From positions 29,802 to 93,801 of the forward strand of contig JAIBBI010000005.1 of the NCBI GenBank assembly GCA_019694755.1: a stretch of 64,000 nucleotides of DNA, given 5' to 3'. The notes beneath the pieces were generated by a model. It ran no database searches and was not told the DNA's origin. It was given only the letters and a program-made list of their open reading frames with translations. Made by a program: the position numbers and the translations under genes. This DNA is from Gemmataceae bacterium (GTDB taxonomy: Bacteria > Planctomycetota > Planctomycetia > Gemmatales > Gemmataceae). Below, piece by piece: positions 62,643 through 64,000 of this stretch (positions within the stretch are counted from its first letter, which is position 1; each line of letters starts with the position of its first letter).

Positions 62643-64000
62643 ATGCGATTTGTCACGACATTACTCCTGATCGCCGCTACCGCCCTCGGGGGCGGCTACT
62701 GGTACTGGCAGACGCAGCAAGCGGCCGACACGCCCGCCGCCGACGCCACCTCCGCGGACCTCGGCCGGATGACGCCCGCCGACCTGGTCCGGATCGATCT
62801 CGGCGACGTGACCCTGGAGAAGTCGCCCGCCGGCGTCTGGCAACTGCCCGGCGGCTGGCCCACCCGAGCCGTCGCCGTCGACGCATTGCTCGATACGCTC
62901 ACCGGCCTGCGCTCCCGCTTTGCCCCGCTGCCGCTCACCAAGCCCGAAGAGTTCGGCCTCGCGCCCGACCAGAAGCCCGTCACGGTCAAAGTCGCGCTGC
63001 GGACCGCCGCCGGTGCCGAGAAGACGCTGACGCTCGCGTTCGGCGAGAAGCCCGCGGACCACGACAACCCGTTCGTCCGCCCGACGTTCGTCCGCATCGA
63101 CGACCGCAACGAGGTGCTCCGGCTCGCGCCCGGCCTGCTGCCGCAACTCCGCGTATCGCGGGCCGACTTCCTCCGCAAGCAACTGTTCCCGGACGTCGTG
63201 CGGGCGAAGCTCGCCGACCCCGCGGCCGGCGGCGAACTCGCCCCCGCACCCGTGCCGCTGCTCGACGCGGCCGCCCTCACCGTCACCAGCCCCGACGGCA
63301 ACTTCGAACTCAAGCGCACGGTCACACCGGAGCCGCGCACCGGCCCCGCGCCGGTCGCGATCTCGCCCGACAAGCTCGCCGCCGGCTGGGAGCTCGCCGG
63401 CTCCTTCACCGACCGCGTCGACCCCGACAAGCTTCGCGGCGTATTGGCCGCGGTGCCCGAACTCTGGGTCGAACAGTTTCTGCCCAACGCCGACCCCGCC
63501 ACCACCGGGCTCGACAACCCAGAGCGCACGGTGCTGGTGAAGTCGGGCAACAACGAGTTGAAGCTGCTGATCGGCAAAGTGTCGCGGGTGAACGAGATCA
63601 AACCGCCGCCCCCGCCGCCACCAAACCCGCTCGCCCCGCCGCCGCCCGCGCCGCAGCCGATCCGCGAGGAGTTCCGCTACGCCAAACTGCCGGGCAACCC
63701 GCAGATCTTCGAGATCAAGGCCGACCGCTTCGCCGACCTGTTCGTGAAGCCGGCCGACCTCCGCGACCCCCGCCTGGCTCGGTTCAAGACCGCGGACGTG
63801 AAGAGCGTGGCGATCGCGGCCAAAGACCTGAAGCTGAAGTTCGCCAAGGAGAAGGACGCCGGCGGCGACGAGCGCTGGAAGATGATCGAGCCATCGGCCG
63901 CGCCCGCCGAGGGGTCGAAGATCATCGAGATGCTCGACAAACTCGACAACCTGCAGGCCCGCGGGCCGGATGTCAGCGACCCCGCCGACCGCAAGCCGTT
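62643..64000 (+). CDS. DUF4340 protein (3' end outside window)
   Basis: The ATG at 62643 opens a frame that remains open to the window edge, encoding at least 452 residues. It starts with a hydrophobic anchor (FVTTLLLIAATALGGGYWYW), then a repeated beta-rich domain typical of DUF4340: LVRIDLGDVTLEKSPAGVW near 45-63, then EEFGLAPDQKP near 100. A proline-rich linker lies at about 320-340. It is the fourth gene of the Gld-type ABC operon (27-bp gap), where DUF4340 proteins commonly occur. It probably faces the periplasm. Confidence 0.9.
   Translation, partial: MRFVTTLLLIAATALGGGYWYWQTQQAADTPAADATSADLGRMTPADLVRIDLGDVTLEKSPAGVWQLPGGWPTRAVAVDALLDTLTGLRSRFAPLPLTKPEEFGLAPDQKPVTVKVALRTAAGAEKTLTLAFGEKPADHDNPFVRPTFVRIDDRNEVLRLAPGLLPQLRVSRADFLRKQLFPDVVRAKLADPAAGGELAPAPVPLLDAAALTVTSPDGNFELKRTVTPEPRTGPAPVAISPDKLAAGWELAGSFTDRVDPDKLRGVLAAVPELWVEQFLPNADPATTGLDNPERTVLVKSGNNELKLLIGKVSRVNEIKPPPPPPPNPLAPPPPAPQPIREEFRYAKLPGNPQIFEIKADRFADLFVKPADLRDPRLARFKTADVKSVAIAAKDLKLKFAKEKDAGGDERWKMIEPSAAPAEGSKIIEMLDKLDNLQARGPDVSDPADRKP

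Overview
The window looks like part of a chromosome from a planctomycete of the Gemmataceae type. The evidence is high GC, a DUF1559 prepilin-like protein, a PEP-CTERM protein, a dockerin-tailed glycoside hydrolase and a repeat peptide that share an N-terminal ERLE(D/E)R motif, a CsrA with a long tail, and many short degenerate repeats between genes. There is no rRNA, tRNA, insertion sequence, CRISPR or phage module that I can support.

Layout. 1-9 kb: a fused membrane/spermidine-synthase-like protein (cut by the window edge), a Tat-secreted protein, an RluA-type pseudouridine synthase translationally coupled to a D-glutamate-cyclase-like gene, a cysteine-rich repeat protein, a GT2 glycosyltransferase, and two copies of a 120-bp palindrome-ended repeat. 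9-18 kb: a lipoprotein, kbl, an S9 peptidase, rnc, mutM, a GH44 enzyme and an orphan DNA methyltransferase. 18.9-25 kb: a PEP-CTERM protein with a clear promoter and terminator, a phosphodiesterase-TPR protein, an ArsC-like protein, the overlapping fabF-acpP pair and a trypsin-like protease. 25-35.4 kb: an MBL hydrolase, apgM, GH57/DUF3536, xerD, a two-domain GT2, an Lgt with an inserted PDZ domain, and a BON-domain protein. 35.3-39.5 kb: a four-gene minus-strand cluster (kamA, two ATP-grasp ligases, a DUF3109-like protein) with a long hairpin after kamA. 40-46.2 kb: an amino-acid permease coupled to a bipartite lipoate ligase, typA/bipA, csrA and a hydrolase.

46.4-50.1 kb is the most unusual locus. 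A sigma70-like promoter precedes a single protein that joins a PqqD-like domain, an M50 site-2 protease and an HlyD adaptor. It overlaps a ParB/Srx-like small gene, which is followed by a 92-residue peptide with the ERLEER leader, seven GSHKG repeats and a Cys/Pro tail. I read this as a possible peptide maturation and export system; that is inference.

50.1-54.1 kb holds an HSP90 chaperone coupled to a helical-repeat protein, and a prepilin-like gene. 54.2-58.2 kb is an accessory island: five small unrelated minus-strand genes, each ending in a shared ~60-bp element and three preceded by a shared 77-bp element, resembling an integron cassette array without an integrase. It ends in heptamer-periodic repeats. 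58.2-64 kb is a Gld-type ABC operon (ATPase, permease, auxiliary protein, DUF4340 protein) that runs off the window.
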